Source: JACPYF01 sp947085845
GTDB taxonomy: Bacteria > Patescibacteriota > Saccharimonadia > Saccharimonadales > Saccharimonadaceae
Assembly: GCA_947085845.1 (NCBI GenBank)
Contig: CAMTXO010000002.1
Coordinates: forward strand, 496,001 to 560,000
Direction of reading: 5' to 3'
Length of the DNA: 64,000 nt
A program made the position numbers and the translations under genes. The notes under the pieces are model-generated. The model had not been told where the DNA came from. It did not search any database and saw only the letters and a program-made list of their open reading frames with translations. This document shows, one piece after another, positions 25,163 through 35,100 of this stretch (positions within the stretch are counted from its first letter, which is position 1; every line of letters begins with the position of its first letter).

Positions 25163-27061
25163 ATGGAAACCTTAATGTCACCACCAAAATCCGAGCTCGA
25201 AAAACCAGAAGCTGGTGAAGATACACCATCAACTTATGGCAATAGCGGCTTTATGGGCTGGTTTAAACGACTAAAAGGAGTTGAGCATAAGGAGGAGAGC
25301 GTCGACAATCATCAAGAAGCTTCCTCTAGAGAGGGTTTAACAAGTGAAGAGCGACTTTTTGGAATAATCGAAGAGTTCAACCAAAGTCAAGAAAGAGACA
25401 AAGAGCTCAATATACAGTCCAGAGAAGCTATTCTTAGCGATAGTACTCATATTGAGAACCAAGAGGTAAGTTTCATTGATCAACGAGAGCGCGGTCACTT
25501 GGGGGTTAATTTAAAACTAACTCAACAGCAGTTTGAAAAACTTGTACCGTCTTTGCAGGCTGCCTACGAAAGAACAGCCGATAGTGGACTAATAGGCGGC
25601 GATAACAACGTTACACGCGACAGCATACAGTACGAAAGTTTTGATGGCGAGGATGACTTTACGGTATGTGAGGCATATAAGGTTGACTACAACGGTATGA
25701 CAATTAAAGTTGCTAGTCCTCCAAAGAGCGGTATGACAGGGGAATACGAGAAACGCGCGGCTATAGGGCTTGTTTGTATAGAAATACCATACAGTAAAAA
25801 ATCAGAAGAACACCTCCGTGACGTCGAGGAAACCTTAAACGATATCATGATAAATGTGTTGGGAGTGCCCGAAGGTCTATCTGTACCTACACCCGAAGCA
25901 GAACGTCAGTACAAGGAGTTTAGGTATCGCTGGCACCACAAATTGCCTGAAGGTCCAATGGACGCCGAAAAGTCCCAAGAAGCAGAGTCTTTAGAGCGTC
26001 GTGAAGTTTTTCCAGGTTACCATACAATGGTATCGGAAGGTAAGCACGAAGAGTACGAGGAAGAATACGGCGAGTTTGCCAGCTTTCATAAAATTGCATC
26101 AACACAAACCCTTGGGAAGATACTACAAGGCTATGGCCTGATGTCATCTCATGAGCGTTTTCGTAGGGGTATGTTGCTCCATGGCATGTCTACCTCGGAT
26201 GATTTTAATACCGGTGGCGCGGATAGTGTTTTTGTACGAACGTATTTGGAAGGTGCTCATACTGTACTAGATTCACACAAGTCGGTATCTGCTTCTGCGT
26301 TGTTGGTGTTTGAGCCTGAAATATTCGACAGAACAGACTGGTACTCTTATTCATCCGATCAATACGGTCGTACATCAGAGACAGTTTTTAAAGATAGACA
26401 ATCACCAGAAGATTTGTTCGTAACGCAAAAAAATCCTGATCATGGCTACACGACAAATAACGAACAGATGTTTCGGACTGGCGTTGCCCTGGAGCATATT
26501 AAAGCAATTGCTAGTTCTGAAAATGAACATCTAAAAAGAAGGGTAGCAGAAGCTTTAAACAAGAGCGATGAAGATATAAACGCTCTATGGAAGGCAGGCC
26601 CAGATGCAGTTAGAGGAGCGATAAAAGACGAGCAATCTTTGGATAGTATTGATGTTGATTCATTCCTATACGATTTAAAAGCTGACTACAGGCTTAATCT
26701 CATAGACGAGCTTCATGAGCAAGGCATACATGAGGTAAACGGTAAGCCCATTGAAGAGTTCGTCGTTGCTGTCAAAAATCTAGATGATTTAGTAGATATT
26801 ACACATGATCGTGAGCCTAGATCAAGCATAAAGGAAGTCGAGCCAGAAGAAGTTCAAGAAGAGCCGAAAGAAGCACTGGTGGCGCATGAGGAAGCTCCAG
26901 AGAAAATTATCATAGATGAGGATGAATTAAATCTAGGTTATGATCCTTACATGTACCAGCCTCCAGTTCTGTATCCCGAGCACGATTTTTTAGAGGATGA
27001 CCTTTTTGATTTTGATTATAAAGAATCAAAGATTGATACAAAAACAAAGGAGAAATTATGA
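25163..27061 (+). CDS. Large protein with a putative ADP-ribosyltransferase-like domain
   Basis: 632 residues, not a family I can name. Residues 1-110 are charged and probably disordered; about 115-235 form an alpha/beta domain of unknown type; about 300-450 carry a pattern like ADP-ribosyltransferases of the DarT/Tpt1 kind. That pattern is FHKIASTQTLGKIL-x3-GLMSS (His309), GMSTSDDFNTGGADSVFVRTY (about 341-361), and NNEQMFRTGVALEHIKAI with Glu434, which matches the usual final E-x6-8-x-I segment. A helical part and an acidic tail follow. The first of three overlapping genes; stop and next ATG share ATGA. A DraG-type ADP-ribosylhydrolase follows 1.6 kb downstream. The ART call is inference from motif spacing. 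Confidence 0.5.
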   Translation: METLMSPPKSELEKPEAGEDTPSTYGNSGFMGWFKRLKGVEHKEESVDNHQEASSREGLTSEERLFGIIEEFNQSQERDKELNIQSREAILSDSTHIENQEVSFIDQRERGHLGVNLKLTQQQFEKLVPSLQAAYERTADSGLIGGDNNVTRDSIQYESFDGEDDFTVCEAYKVDYNGMTIKVASPPKSGMTGEYEKRAAIGLVCIEIPYSKKSEEHLRDVEETLNDIMINVLGVPEGLSVPTPEAERQYKEFRYRWHHKLPEGPMDAEKSQEAESLERREVFPGYHTMVSEGKHEEYEEEYGEFASFHKIASTQTLGKILQGYGLMSSHERFRRGMLLHGMSTSDDFNTGGADSVFVRTYLEGAHTVLDSHKSVSASALLVFEPEIFDRTDWYSYSSDQYGRTSETVFKDRQSPEDLFVTQKNPDHGYTTNNEQMFRTGVALEHIKAIASSENEHLKRRVAEALNKSDEDINALWKAGPDAVRGAIKDEQSLDSIDVDSFLYDLKADYRLNLIDELHEQGIHEVNGKPIEEFVVAVKNLDDLVDITHDREPRSSIKEVEPEEVQEEPKEALVAHEEAPEKIIIDEDELNLGYDPYMYQPPVLYPEHDFLEDDLFDFDYKESKIDTKTKEKL

Positions 27062-27441
27062 AAAATATAAATGAAACTCGACCAGCATTTGAACGTGAAG
27101 ATAATCGAGAAAGATTTCCGGCACCAGTTTACTACGTCGAGTCGCCAACTGACGATACAGTCTTAGTCGGCATAGGAGTTCAGTTACGTGGAGATATGTT
27201 GACTTGGTTTGACACAGTTAAAGAAAGAACTATGTTAGTAGATAAAATAATAGAAGAAAGTCCAAAGAGTTTTATTTTTCAAAGAGACCGTCAAGAAGGG
27301 GGTGATGCCTATTCGTTTCAACCAATGACCCTTGAGATATACAGCTCGTCAGTTCAAAAACAACTTATTGATGGTAAAACCTTTCAGAATCAAGATGCAA
27401 TGATAGAGGCTTTCTTGGAGACTCAAAACGATGCCTGGTGA
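27058..27441 (+). CDS. Hypothetical protein, second gene of the ART-like operon
   Basis: 127 residues, not recognised. No membrane span or signal. The order strand (PAPVYYVESP), strand (VLVGIGVQL), helix (MLTWFDTVKERTML), then a mixed C-terminal half ending in a helix (NQDAMIEAFLETQ) suggests a small alpha/beta fold. It overlaps both neighbours, by 4 bases upstream and about 11 downstream, so the three proteins are translated together. It could be a partner or antidote of the larger protein, but nothing in the sequence shows this directly. Confidence 0.6.
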   Translation: MKNINETRPAFEREDNRERFPAPVYYVESPTDDTVLVGIGVQLRGDMLTWFDTVKERTMLVDKIIEESPKSFIFQRDRQEGGDAYSFQPMTLEIYSSSVQKQLIDGKTFQNQDAMIEAFLETQNDAW

Positions 27442-28579
27442 AATAATGCCACAAACTAACCTCGCTAGTTCAACCGAACTCGCAAAATCACAAGAGGCTG
27501 CAGTTGATCGTATATTTGACGCGCCTGTACAAAAATCAGCAACAACTCTTGAATTTAACACAGAAGAGCCTGGTGGACTAGAATTACGACCCGACCATGT
27601 CTTGGAATTTGAAGTCCCCGAAAATATGAAGGGTAGAGTTGTGAGAGATGTAGTCTTGCAACATCGAAAAGCAGAAGAGCATCGTGTTGGCACCGAGAAG
27701 CACGATCCATCTGGTGCGTATAGTCGAGTAGAATTACACGACACCACAACAGACCAATGGGTACGTTGGAAAGATCCAGCCGGTTATAATTCTGATAAAT
27801 ATGCTGAATGGCGCTCAGCGGGTGATCCAGAATACGAGGTATTACATGATTGGGTTGCTACTGTTGGTACAATCAAACCCGATAAAATACGTGTTACAAA
27901 TGTTGGTAAAGACCCAGAAATGAGTATTTCCCAGATACATCAACTAGACATTGTATTTTTCCCTGAGCTCGATAATGTTGAACTTCAGGAGCAAATATAC
28001 ACGCCAGGTACAGAATTTATAGATATAGAAAAGGGCAAGACGTTACCTCGCTATGGAGGAGGAGAGCGCACTAGGGGTAAGTACGAAAATGCTATAAGGT
28101 TAAATGGGTATGGACAGCCAAACGGTTTTGAATTGTGCAATGACCCTGGTCAAGGGGTTGAGGTTTCTGACGGTGCAGTATATATAGACTTAGATCCATC
28201 AAAAAAACTTGTTCAAGTTGAAATTGCAGCTGGGGATACAGAAAATCTACAAGGTATTTCAGACAGCTCAGGTAAATCAATGAGACTTGGTTGGGCGAAG
28301 CTGTGGGTTGGGATACAAAAAGCTGACTCCGGAAGTGTGGAATGGTTTATCTCAAAGGCCAATGTACCGCCTCAGGGAGTTATTGCTGGTGGACCAGAGT
28401 TGGAGCATACTATGATTCAGGAGGGAGACAAACTGGTAATTGAGTCTCGTGATGATGCTACATATATTATGGGTTGGCGTATTGCCTATGAAAAAGCCGA
28501 GGCTGAGTCAGAAGTAAAATCGCAAGAAAAACCGAAACGTAAACTCAATCTTCATACACTCTTTCGGCGCTATAGATAG
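27431..28579 (+). CDS. Hypothetical beta-rich protein, third gene of the ART-like operon
   Basis: 382 residues, not recognised. Alternating hydrophobic strands and Gly/Asp turns throughout (LEFEVPENMKGRVVRDVVLQ; KIRVTNVGKDPEMSISQIHQLDIVF; KLVQVEIAAGD) suggest one or two beta-sandwich domains, as in carbohydrate- or ligand-binding modules, but there is no signal peptide. The basic C-terminus ends KPKRKLNLHTLFRRYR. ATG 27431 has GGAG 10 bases upstream; ATG 27446 is an alternative. Operon and overlap tie it to the two genes before it. Confidence 0.62.
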   Translation: MPGEIMPQTNLASSTELAKSQEAAVDRIFDAPVQKSATTLEFNTEEPGGLELRPDHVLEFEVPENMKGRVVRDVVLQHRKAEEHRVGTEKHDPSGAYSRVELHDTTTDQWVRWKDPAGYNSDKYAEWRSAGDPEYEVLHDWVATVGTIKPDKIRVTNVGKDPEMSISQIHQLDIVFFPELDNVELQEQIYTPGTEFIDIEKGKTLPRYGGGERTRGKYENAIRLNGYGQPNGFELCNDPGQGVEVSDGAVYIDLDPSKKLVQVEIAAGDTENLQGISDSSGKSMRLGWAKLWVGIQKADSGSVEWFISKANVPPQGVIAGGPELEHTMIQEGDKLVIESRDDATYIMGWRIAYEKAEAESEVKSQEKPKRKLNLHTLFRRYR

Positions 28580-28640
28580 TTGATATTATAAACTTTTTAT
28601 GTTATAATTTTATGTAAGTTTGCCAAATAAAGGAGTTTTA

Positions 28641-29630
28641 ATGACACGTAAGGAACGGGCTCAGGGATCTATGATCGGTGGGGCGTATGGAGACAGCCTA
28701 GGTGCGGCTGTTGAGTTTATGTCGTCTAAAAAGATCAAAAAGGAGTTCGGAGACCAAGGTATTACAGAACTTGTCCCTGTGTATGGTGAGGTTGGTAATA
28801 TAACCGATGACACACAAATGGCCATTGCAACCGCAGAGGGTATACTCAACACCCCTCAGGGATTTACATCAGATCAGAATATACTAATACAAAATATCTG
28901 GCACTCATATCTCAAATGGTTTGATACACAGTTTGAAGAAGATCAAGCTCGTGCTCCAGGGAGTACTTGCCTGAAAGCCCTCGGCTCGGGTGCTATGGGA
29001 ACAGTTGGTAAATCACTCAATAAGAGCCCTGGGTGCGGTGCTATTATGCGTGTACACCCCGTAGGACTTGCCATAAGTGATCCAGACGAGTCTTTTGAGC
29101 TTGGAATGGCAAGCGGGGCTATAACTCACGGTCATCCAGATGCATACATACCAGCAGGTTTTTTGAGCTCACTTACCTCAGAAATTATGAATGGCAGAGA
29201 ATTCATCAACGCATTAGATGCTGTCCATGAAAGGCTTAAGAAATTGCCTCGTAAAAAGGCGCAAGGAACACTCAGAGCAATAGAAAAAGCTGTTTCTACA
29301 AACAACGTTAAGGATACGTTTGAGACAATTGATAACGAAGTTGGAGGCACTGGAGGCTGGGCTGGACATGATGCACTAGGAATAGGAATATTTGCAGTTA
29401 TTCAAGCTAATCAAGATCCTTTAGAGGCTGTGAGAATCGCAGTCAACCATAGCGGCGACAGCGACAGCACAGGATCTATTGCTGGAGTAATAACTGGGGC
29501 AATTCACGGCTCTGAAATGTTTATCAAGGCTTTGGAAGATCAAGATGTTACTCTAGAGCACGAAGACTACTTGGATGACCTAGCGGCGGAATTGTCAGAA
29601 GTTCCAATGAGCTTCGAAAGTACGTCCTAA
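28641..29630 (+). CDS. ADP-ribosylglycohydrolase (DraG-like)
   Basis: 329 residues. The metal-binding signatures are intact: GGAYGDSLGAAVEF near residues 13-26, TDDTQMA at 55-61 and HSGDSDSTGSIAG at 270-282 (Asp273, Asp275). This all-helical, two-Mg family removes ADP-ribose from Arg or Ser of proteins, or from small ADP-ribosyl compounds. AAGGAG lies 6 bases before ATG 28641, and a TATAAT near 28601 gives it its own promoter. Position next to a putative ADP-ribosyltransferase suggests a paired write/erase system. The exact substrate is unknown. Confidence 0.92.
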   Translation: MTRKERAQGSMIGGAYGDSLGAAVEFMSSKKIKKEFGDQGITELVPVYGEVGNITDDTQMAIATAEGILNTPQGFTSDQNILIQNIWHSYLKWFDTQFEEDQARAPGSTCLKALGSGAMGTVGKSLNKSPGCGAIMRVHPVGLAISDPDESFELGMASGAITHGHPDAYIPAGFLSSLTSEIMNGREFINALDAVHERLKKLPRKKAQGTLRAIEKAVSTNNVKDTFETIDNEVGGTGGWAGHDALGIGIFAVIQANQDPLEAVRIAVNHSGDSDSTGSIAGVITGAIHGSEMFIKALEDQDVTLEHEDYLDDLAAELSEVPMSFESTS

Positions 29631-29679
29631 CTCTTCTTAGATATTGATTTTTTATAGTTTTTATGTTAAAGTTGTGCAA

Positions 29680-30471
29680 ATGACTGAAAATATTTCTCAG
29701 GATGACGTGGCAAGCTTTGATGAAACAGAGAAAGCTATTGCCGATATTACCTCCAGGCATACAGAGGCATTTCTTCAGGAACTGAAAGACGAGGGAATAC
29801 TCGAGGCAACTAATGGAACAACTCAGTCGGTAAAAGATGCTCTATCTGGTATGGCTATAGCCCTTGTAGAATACGGAGGAGATGTTTCCGATAAAGGAAG
29901 GATTGTACACCCCGAGGGAGAGCAGGAGCGTCGTGAGCTTAAAAGAAGGCTGCATACAGATACTCTTACTGGGCTTGCAAACTTTGAAGCTCTCAATGCT
30001 GCTCTACCTGCTGCAGAGCTAGATCCAAACACAGAGGTTATATTTATAGATGCAAATGATTTTGGTCGTATAAATAAAGAAATTTCCGATAGTGCTGGGG
30101 ATGATGCTATCAAATATATTGCAATGCACTTAGCTGTTACCGCTGAGGATATTATTGGGACAAGTCAGAGAGTCTTTAGAAAAGGTGGGGACGAATTTGT
30201 TATTTTGGCGCCTAAAGATAAAGCTCAAGAGTTGAAATATGCAGTAGTCTCACAGTATGGATCAGATAGCGACTATGGAGGGATGATCAAAACAGATCAA
30301 GGTGATATAGGCTATATTGCGCACAATGATATTATTACGAGTCTATCGGTCGGAATCGGCCAAACCAAAGACGAAGCCGATAATGACGCTCAAGAATTTA
30401 AAAAGATTATTAAACCGCAGCTTCTTATTCCTATAAACATCAATCCAGACCAAATGCAGCTCAATGTATAG
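29680..30471 (+). CDS. GGDEF domain protein (putative diguanylate cyclase)
   Basis: 263 residues. A helical N-terminus of about 95 residues with no membrane span or recognisable sensor is followed by a GGDEF domain: DTLTGLANFEALNAAL, the metal site in FIDANDFGRINKEISD, and the active loop RKGGDEFVIL near residue 167. The catalytic GGDEF loop is exact, so synthesis of cyclic di-GMP is plausible. No RxxD inhibitory site is evident just before it. The start is put at ATG 29680. c-di-GMP might regulate the pilus locus that follows, but no PilZ or EAL protein is seen here. Confidence 0.85.
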   Translation: MTENISQDDVASFDETEKAIADITSRHTEAFLQELKDEGILEATNGTTQSVKDALSGMAIALVEYGGDVSDKGRIVHPEGEQERRELKRRLHTDTLTGLANFEALNAALPAAELDPNTEVIFIDANDFGRINKEISDSAGDDAIKYIAMHLAVTAEDIIGTSQRVFRKGGDEFVILAPKDKAQELKYAVVSQYGSDSDYGGMIKTDQGDIGYIAHNDIITSLSVGIGQTKDEADNDAQEFKKIIKPQLLIPININPDQMQLNV

Positions 30472-30492
30472 CGGTATTAACAGATATAGCAC

Positions 30493-30521
30493 TTGACAAA
30501 ACACAATTAATGCGATACAAT
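30493..30521 (+). promoter_or_regulatory. Near-consensus promoter of the collagen-like gene
   Basis: TTGACA (30493-30498), 17-base spacer, TACAAT (30516-30521). It is the best -35/-10 pair seen in the window and starts a leader of about 210 bases. Confidence 0.85.
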
Positions 30522-30527
30522 AAAAGC

Positions 30528-30738
30528 ATTCAGCCGTCTAGTACGACTGGAGGTATTTGCCTGTATGTCGAGTATTCGTACTCCATATATGCAGAGTTTT
30601 ACAATTTGCGTGTAAGTATATTTTTATGATATTTCTCTGAGTCGAACTGTTGGTTTTAGTAAAATCATTAGTTCGACTCAGAGAACCTCTCTCTGAGCGC
30701 CTCAACCAATCTCTGGTTGAAGCCAGAGAGGAGGAATC
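30528..30738 (+). promoter_or_regulatory. Long structured, switch-like 5' leader
   Basis: Hairpin H1: CTCTGAGTCGAACT (30635-30648) pairs perfectly with AGTTCGACTCAGAG (30670-30683). Hairpin H2: CCTCTCT (30686-30692) with AGAGAGG (30725-30731), closing over TCAACCA/TGGTTGA (30702-30708, 30714-30720); this covers part of the ribosome site. A competing pairing exists: CTCAGAG (30677-30683) with CTCTGAG (30691-30697) would break both H1 and the outer arm of H2 and free the site. It matches no riboswitch I know. Confidence 0.65.
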
Positions 30739-31563
30739 ATGAAAACGACATACAAAAAGATGATTGCGGTTTGCATGGTGCTGGTGTTTACACTGGCCTG
30801 TGTGTCAACTGCCCAGGCAAGAACGCTGGACAAAAGGCGTGGATGGATCGCCTTCGGGGGAACCACCAAGCCGACCACCACCAAGAAAACAGTCGGTGGT
30901 ATGCCTATCGGAGTACGCTACACGTTGCCAGATGTCTACTATGTAGGAATGCGTACTCCTGTCAAAGTAACATTTCTGTACGATGCGAAGACCAAGGGGC
31001 TCTTTGGATCGTACAAGAACGGCAAGCGATACGCCTATGGCAAGCTGTACGGAAAGAAACGATTCAAGGTCTTTGATCTGAAGCTTGTTGCTAGCCAATC
31101 AGCGGGTCTTGATGAGTTCGATGCGGAAAACGCATCAGCTCTAAGTAGCGAAGTAAGGCGCAAGTACATATTGGTTCGTCCGAACAAAACCCGTACGGTA
31201 ACGTTCTGGGTAACGTTCGATAAATGCTACCAATGGCCGGACCCTTCACTTCCTGGTACGTTTCCAAACATTCCTCGATCGTACTATCTCGATCTGTTGT
31301 TTGGTTTCAAAACACCTCCGGCTGGCTATCCTTGTGTGTGGGCACCAGCCCTCACCATTAGCTGGAAGGGGAAGATTGCCAGAAAGGGCTTTGCTACGCA
31401 ACAAAACGGAAGTTTTCCGTTGCGTATCATTCCGCTCATCCCTGGATCAAAAACCGCTATGACACCGTCACCCGCGGCTCCTGTAGTACCTAGTGAAACT
31501 GTTGAGCCGACGAGTCCTTCAGGACCTACAGGCTCAACGGGACCAACTGGCCCAACGGGCTGA
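30739..31563 (+). CDS. Secreted protein with collagen-like C-terminus
   Basis: 274 residues. An N-terminal Sec signal (MKTTYKKMIAVCMVLVFTLA then CVSTAQA before ARTL) predicts export; cleavage is probably after AQA. The body is basic and Tyr-rich, with no known domain. The end is a Pro/Thr linker followed by collagen-type Gly-X-Y triplets (GPTGSTGPTGPTG). Strong AGAGAGGAGG ribosome site, near-consensus promoter, structured leader and perfect terminator all point to an abundant, regulated surface or secreted product. Codon use is richer in GC than the neighbours, like the orphan at 16.7 kb. Confidence 0.82.
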   Translation: MKTTYKKMIAVCMVLVFTLACVSTAQARTLDKRRGWIAFGGTTKPTTTKKTVGGMPIGVRYTLPDVYYVGMRTPVKVTFLYDAKTKGLFGSYKNGKRYAYGKLYGKKRFKVFDLKLVASQSAGLDEFDAENASALSSEVRRKYILVRPNKTRTVTFWVTFDKCYQWPDPSLPGTFPNIPRSYYLDLLFGFKTPPAGYPCVWAPALTISWKGKIARKGFATQQNGSFPLRIIPLIPGSKTAMTPSPAAPVVPSETVEPTSPSGPTGSTGPTGPTG

Positions 31564-31581
31564 TCTAACACGTAGATTGAT

Positions 31582-31610
31582 ACGCCACGGCATAATAGCC
31601 GTGGCGTTTT
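31582..31610 (+). terminator. Strong hairpin terminator
   Basis: Perfect 10-base stem ACGCCACGGC/GCCGTGGCGT, 6-base loop, then TTT. Confidence 0.93.
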
Positions 31611-31655
31611 CAATTTGTCTTTGGTTAATAATTTGCTTACCCTTATCTGACGTAG

Positions 31656-31661
31656 TATAGT
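31656..31661 (+). promoter_or_regulatory. -10 box for the leaderless gene at 31669
   Basis: TATAGT, 7 bases before the ATG. Confidence 0.5.
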
Positions 31662-31668
31662 TTTAAGC

Positions 31669-32160
31669 ATGAGCAAGAAAAGAACGAAACGAAATATTTT
31701 TTTGTTTAATAAACGTTATTTTTTTTACGCCTTATTTTTTTTGATTGTAGCATTTTTTGTAGCTGGTTTTGTATTTTATAATAACAAAGGCGGAAGCTTA
31801 ATTGCTGAAAAAAAATATGGTGTATCAACCAACACGGACTGCAGTGGTTTATTGAACGCTGTCGATAAAGCGATATTGGCTAACGATACCAAGAACGCCA
31901 AGCTACTTCTGAGTAGTAACTCTACTATTTGTAAAGAAGAAGAGAGCAAAAAACTCCAACTAAACTTTTTTGCTAGAAATGCTGCAGCACAATATCTAAC
32001 TGGTGATAAAAAGGCAGCGAAAGACTCTGCTGCTGATGCGATAGAACTAGATAAAAAAATGCCTGAGTTTGAAAAACAAACCCCTAATTACGAGTCAATG
32101 ATTATCGATATGCAAGATATTAAGAACAATCAATATGAAGGTGATGGAGTATTCTACTAG
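31669..32160 (+). CDS. Membrane-anchored hypothetical protein upstream of the adhesin
   Basis: 163 residues. A basic start (MSKKRTKRN) and one hydrophobic segment at about 20-42 place the rest outside the cell. The outer part is helical with two Cys (CSGLL, STICKEEE) and repeat-like helices (AAAQYLTGDKKAAKDSAADAIELDKKMPEFE) resembling a TPR pair. The next start codon directly follows its stop, so it is translated with the giant surface protein and might help its export or anchoring. Function unknown. Confidence 0.65.
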   Translation: MSKKRTKRNIFLFNKRYFFYALFFLIVAFFVAGFVFYNNKGGSLIAEKKYGVSTNTDCSGLLNAVDKAILANDTKNAKLLLSSNSTICKEEESKKLQLNFFARNAAAQYLTGDKKAAKDSAADAIELDKKMPEFEKQTPNYESMIIDMQDIKNNQYEGDGVFY

Positions 32161-35100
32161 ATGAGTTACCTAACGACACATCCTAAGATTGGTTCACGTC
32201 AACTATTGGCGTTGATATATACGACATTAGTTATGGCGATGGTAATATTTTTGTCACATACCTCATATGCTGCATTTTCAGGTATGCCAACCAACCTTGC
32301 TGCCGACGGAAGAGAGGATAGCTCTAACCCTGCAATTGTGCACCTTTCACGCGTAGGAAATGATGCCACTGGTAATGGGGGGTTACTACAAACAACAACT
32401 ATCAAAGTATATTATCCTGGGGACGCCCCTCCAATAGGGGACGCTGCGAAGATTTTTGTTGATCGAATCCAAGGTTCGTGTGATCTTGTAGCATATGTCA
32501 ACGGTTCTAGCGGTGAGTTGATTAGGTATAACACTGCTGAAACATGCAATATAATGAAATTTCAACTACCTTCCACGACTGCAGTTTGGAAATCTCTTTC
32601 TACGACAGAAGGTAACTTTAGAGTAGCTACGATAACATTTAAATTATCTGATGCGGGAGAAGATTTCAATGAAGATCCAATACAAGACACAGCGAATTCA
32701 GGGTTTCGCAGAACAATAGATATCAATCACTTTTCTTCATTCAACGGTTCAAGGCTCGGTTTTGCAGGTGGAAAGCCGGTTACTATCGATACAAACTCGG
32801 GCGGCGGATTAACTTGGGGGTTTACCCTAGCTTTTGGTGTACCATGTAACGCTTCGGCCACAAACAGTGTTACTTGGAGGGATGATGACCAGGGCTTAGA
32901 TCCTCAGCATGGGTATGTTATGGATACCTCAATGAGCAATGCGGATACAGGCAATGTAGTCGGCTCAAACCCTAGCTGGGGAGGCAAAGGCTTGGGTAGC
33001 ATGGCTGTTTCTCTCAACTCGAATAATCGTTATGATTGGAATTGGACAGATGTTTACAAGGGTAATGCTATAAGAATTTATTATCCATACGATACGGCAT
33101 GGTATTACCTGAGTTGCCTGCCAAAAAGTTGGGAGCTTGCTGACTATAGTTATATATCAAGCAATGGGTATAATCTAGGTGATTCTCATGGACAAATATC
33201 TAGACCTGAAGATGGACCGGCACCAGGAGAGAACTTTCAGTTTATAAATGATATAAGAAATAACGGAGAAAGAGCTGTCTCGGATGGTTTTTGGAGGTGT
33301 TTAGATAATTCTGATTATCCAGTTGCTGATACTGATCCGGATACCCCAGGCCACCAAACAGCAGGCTGGTCGGGCGGCGCTAACAATTCGTGTAAGGATA
33401 ATCCAGACGGTAGGGCTTGGTGGTTGAAAGATAACACAGAGCAAATTGTTTTTGATAGATCAAGAACTGGCTATGTAGACGACACATTTGCTTGTATAGG
33501 CACTGGTGTTACTCCAGGTAATTTGCTCTACAATAATCCAAATGGCGCATGGAATTGGTGGGACAATAACGCTGTTCGGGGTGTTGGTTGTAGTGCAACG
33601 CCTGGTCCGCACGATGGGAGTGGAGGTCAAGATCTGCAGTTGCAGGCTAGTGATGGTGGCAGGACTATATGTCAAAACGGAAGTTACTATCCTCGATATG
33701 CGATTGAAAAAAAAGAGAGCAGTTATGATTCAACAAAGACAACTGGATGGACATTACCGCATGATTTGGGACAAGATGACAGAGCGTACATGTCACTCTG
33801 TCTTCAGATGCCGTATTACTACAACCTAACACCAGAACTGGATGTCGGTGGTAATGAGGGTGGCACTATACAGCAAGGAGATGACCTAACGGTAACAGGT
33901 GAAGTAAGTCAGCCAAGTTCTTCTGGTGGTCGCAACCATACATATAGCCAGTCGGGCAAGGACAAGGGTATAGTGCAGTTTAGATTTGATTCTGGCGAAA
34001 CACTACCAACTGCCCTGACGGGTGGAGATGATTCTGTATCTCCACTACTATGGTGTGCCAACAGGGCAAGCGCAGCTGCATGTTCAACCGTGACTAGCAA
34101 GACCGATGCAGTAGGGATTCCAGCCGACAGTAACGGAACGCTATCAATCCATAACGGAACTGGTCAGATTATCAATACCGAAACTTTGGCTGTTGGTACG
34201 AAACTTTGCTATGCAACATATGTACAGCATCCTAAAAATACTACAAACAGCGACGTTGTTGGGGGTGATTCTGTGTACAGGTACAGCGACATAGAATGTG
34301 CAGTAGTGACAAAAGCGCCAAAGATACAATTCCTGAGGGGTGATGTTAGCGTTGGACGCAAGTGGAGTACTGATACAACCTGTACTGGTGGTACTGTGAC
34401 GGACGCACCTATAGTTGCCTCTGGAGCGCCTAATGCAGCTAACACAAAATCAAGCCCTAACTATTATGGATCATGGGTAGAGTACGGCGCACTGGCAACT
34501 GGTGAAATAAGTGGTTTGGGCAGTGGCGCAAGTCCATATGGGCTAGTAGGCTCGACAACTTATAACGCAGCAACAGCGTTTCGATGGGCAAAGCAGCTGA
34601 CCTTTGCAAATACTGATGGTGGCGCAGGTGAGTACGCTTATGGTGGTAATTGGTGTTTGCAAAATCCATTTGCACGTGTGACCAGCAATAGTACAAATAT
34701 TGAAGATATAAAGAACAGCCCAGTTAACCAGCCAGATGTGTATAACGAAACAAGTGGCAGACTGCAGCTAAATGAGCTTGCTGAGAAGGTTCCAAAAGAA
34801 TATGACAAAACTGGCTATACGGTTAATGGTAGCGTTAATATAGCGCCGCCAAATACTGATGTACCGCCAACTGTTGTAGAAGTTGTGGCAAAATCTCAGC
34901 ATGATACAACTCAAAAAGGCTGTCCAAAAATACGCATTCAAGCAACAGACAAAGACAATGCTGCCATAACCGACCAAGACACAAAATGTCTCAAATCAAC
35001 CGATTACCAGACGTATACATACAATATGTACCTGGGGCCAAATGGTCCAGGATCTATTGATCTGCAGTTTGTGAACGATGCTTGGGGTGGAACAAACTTC

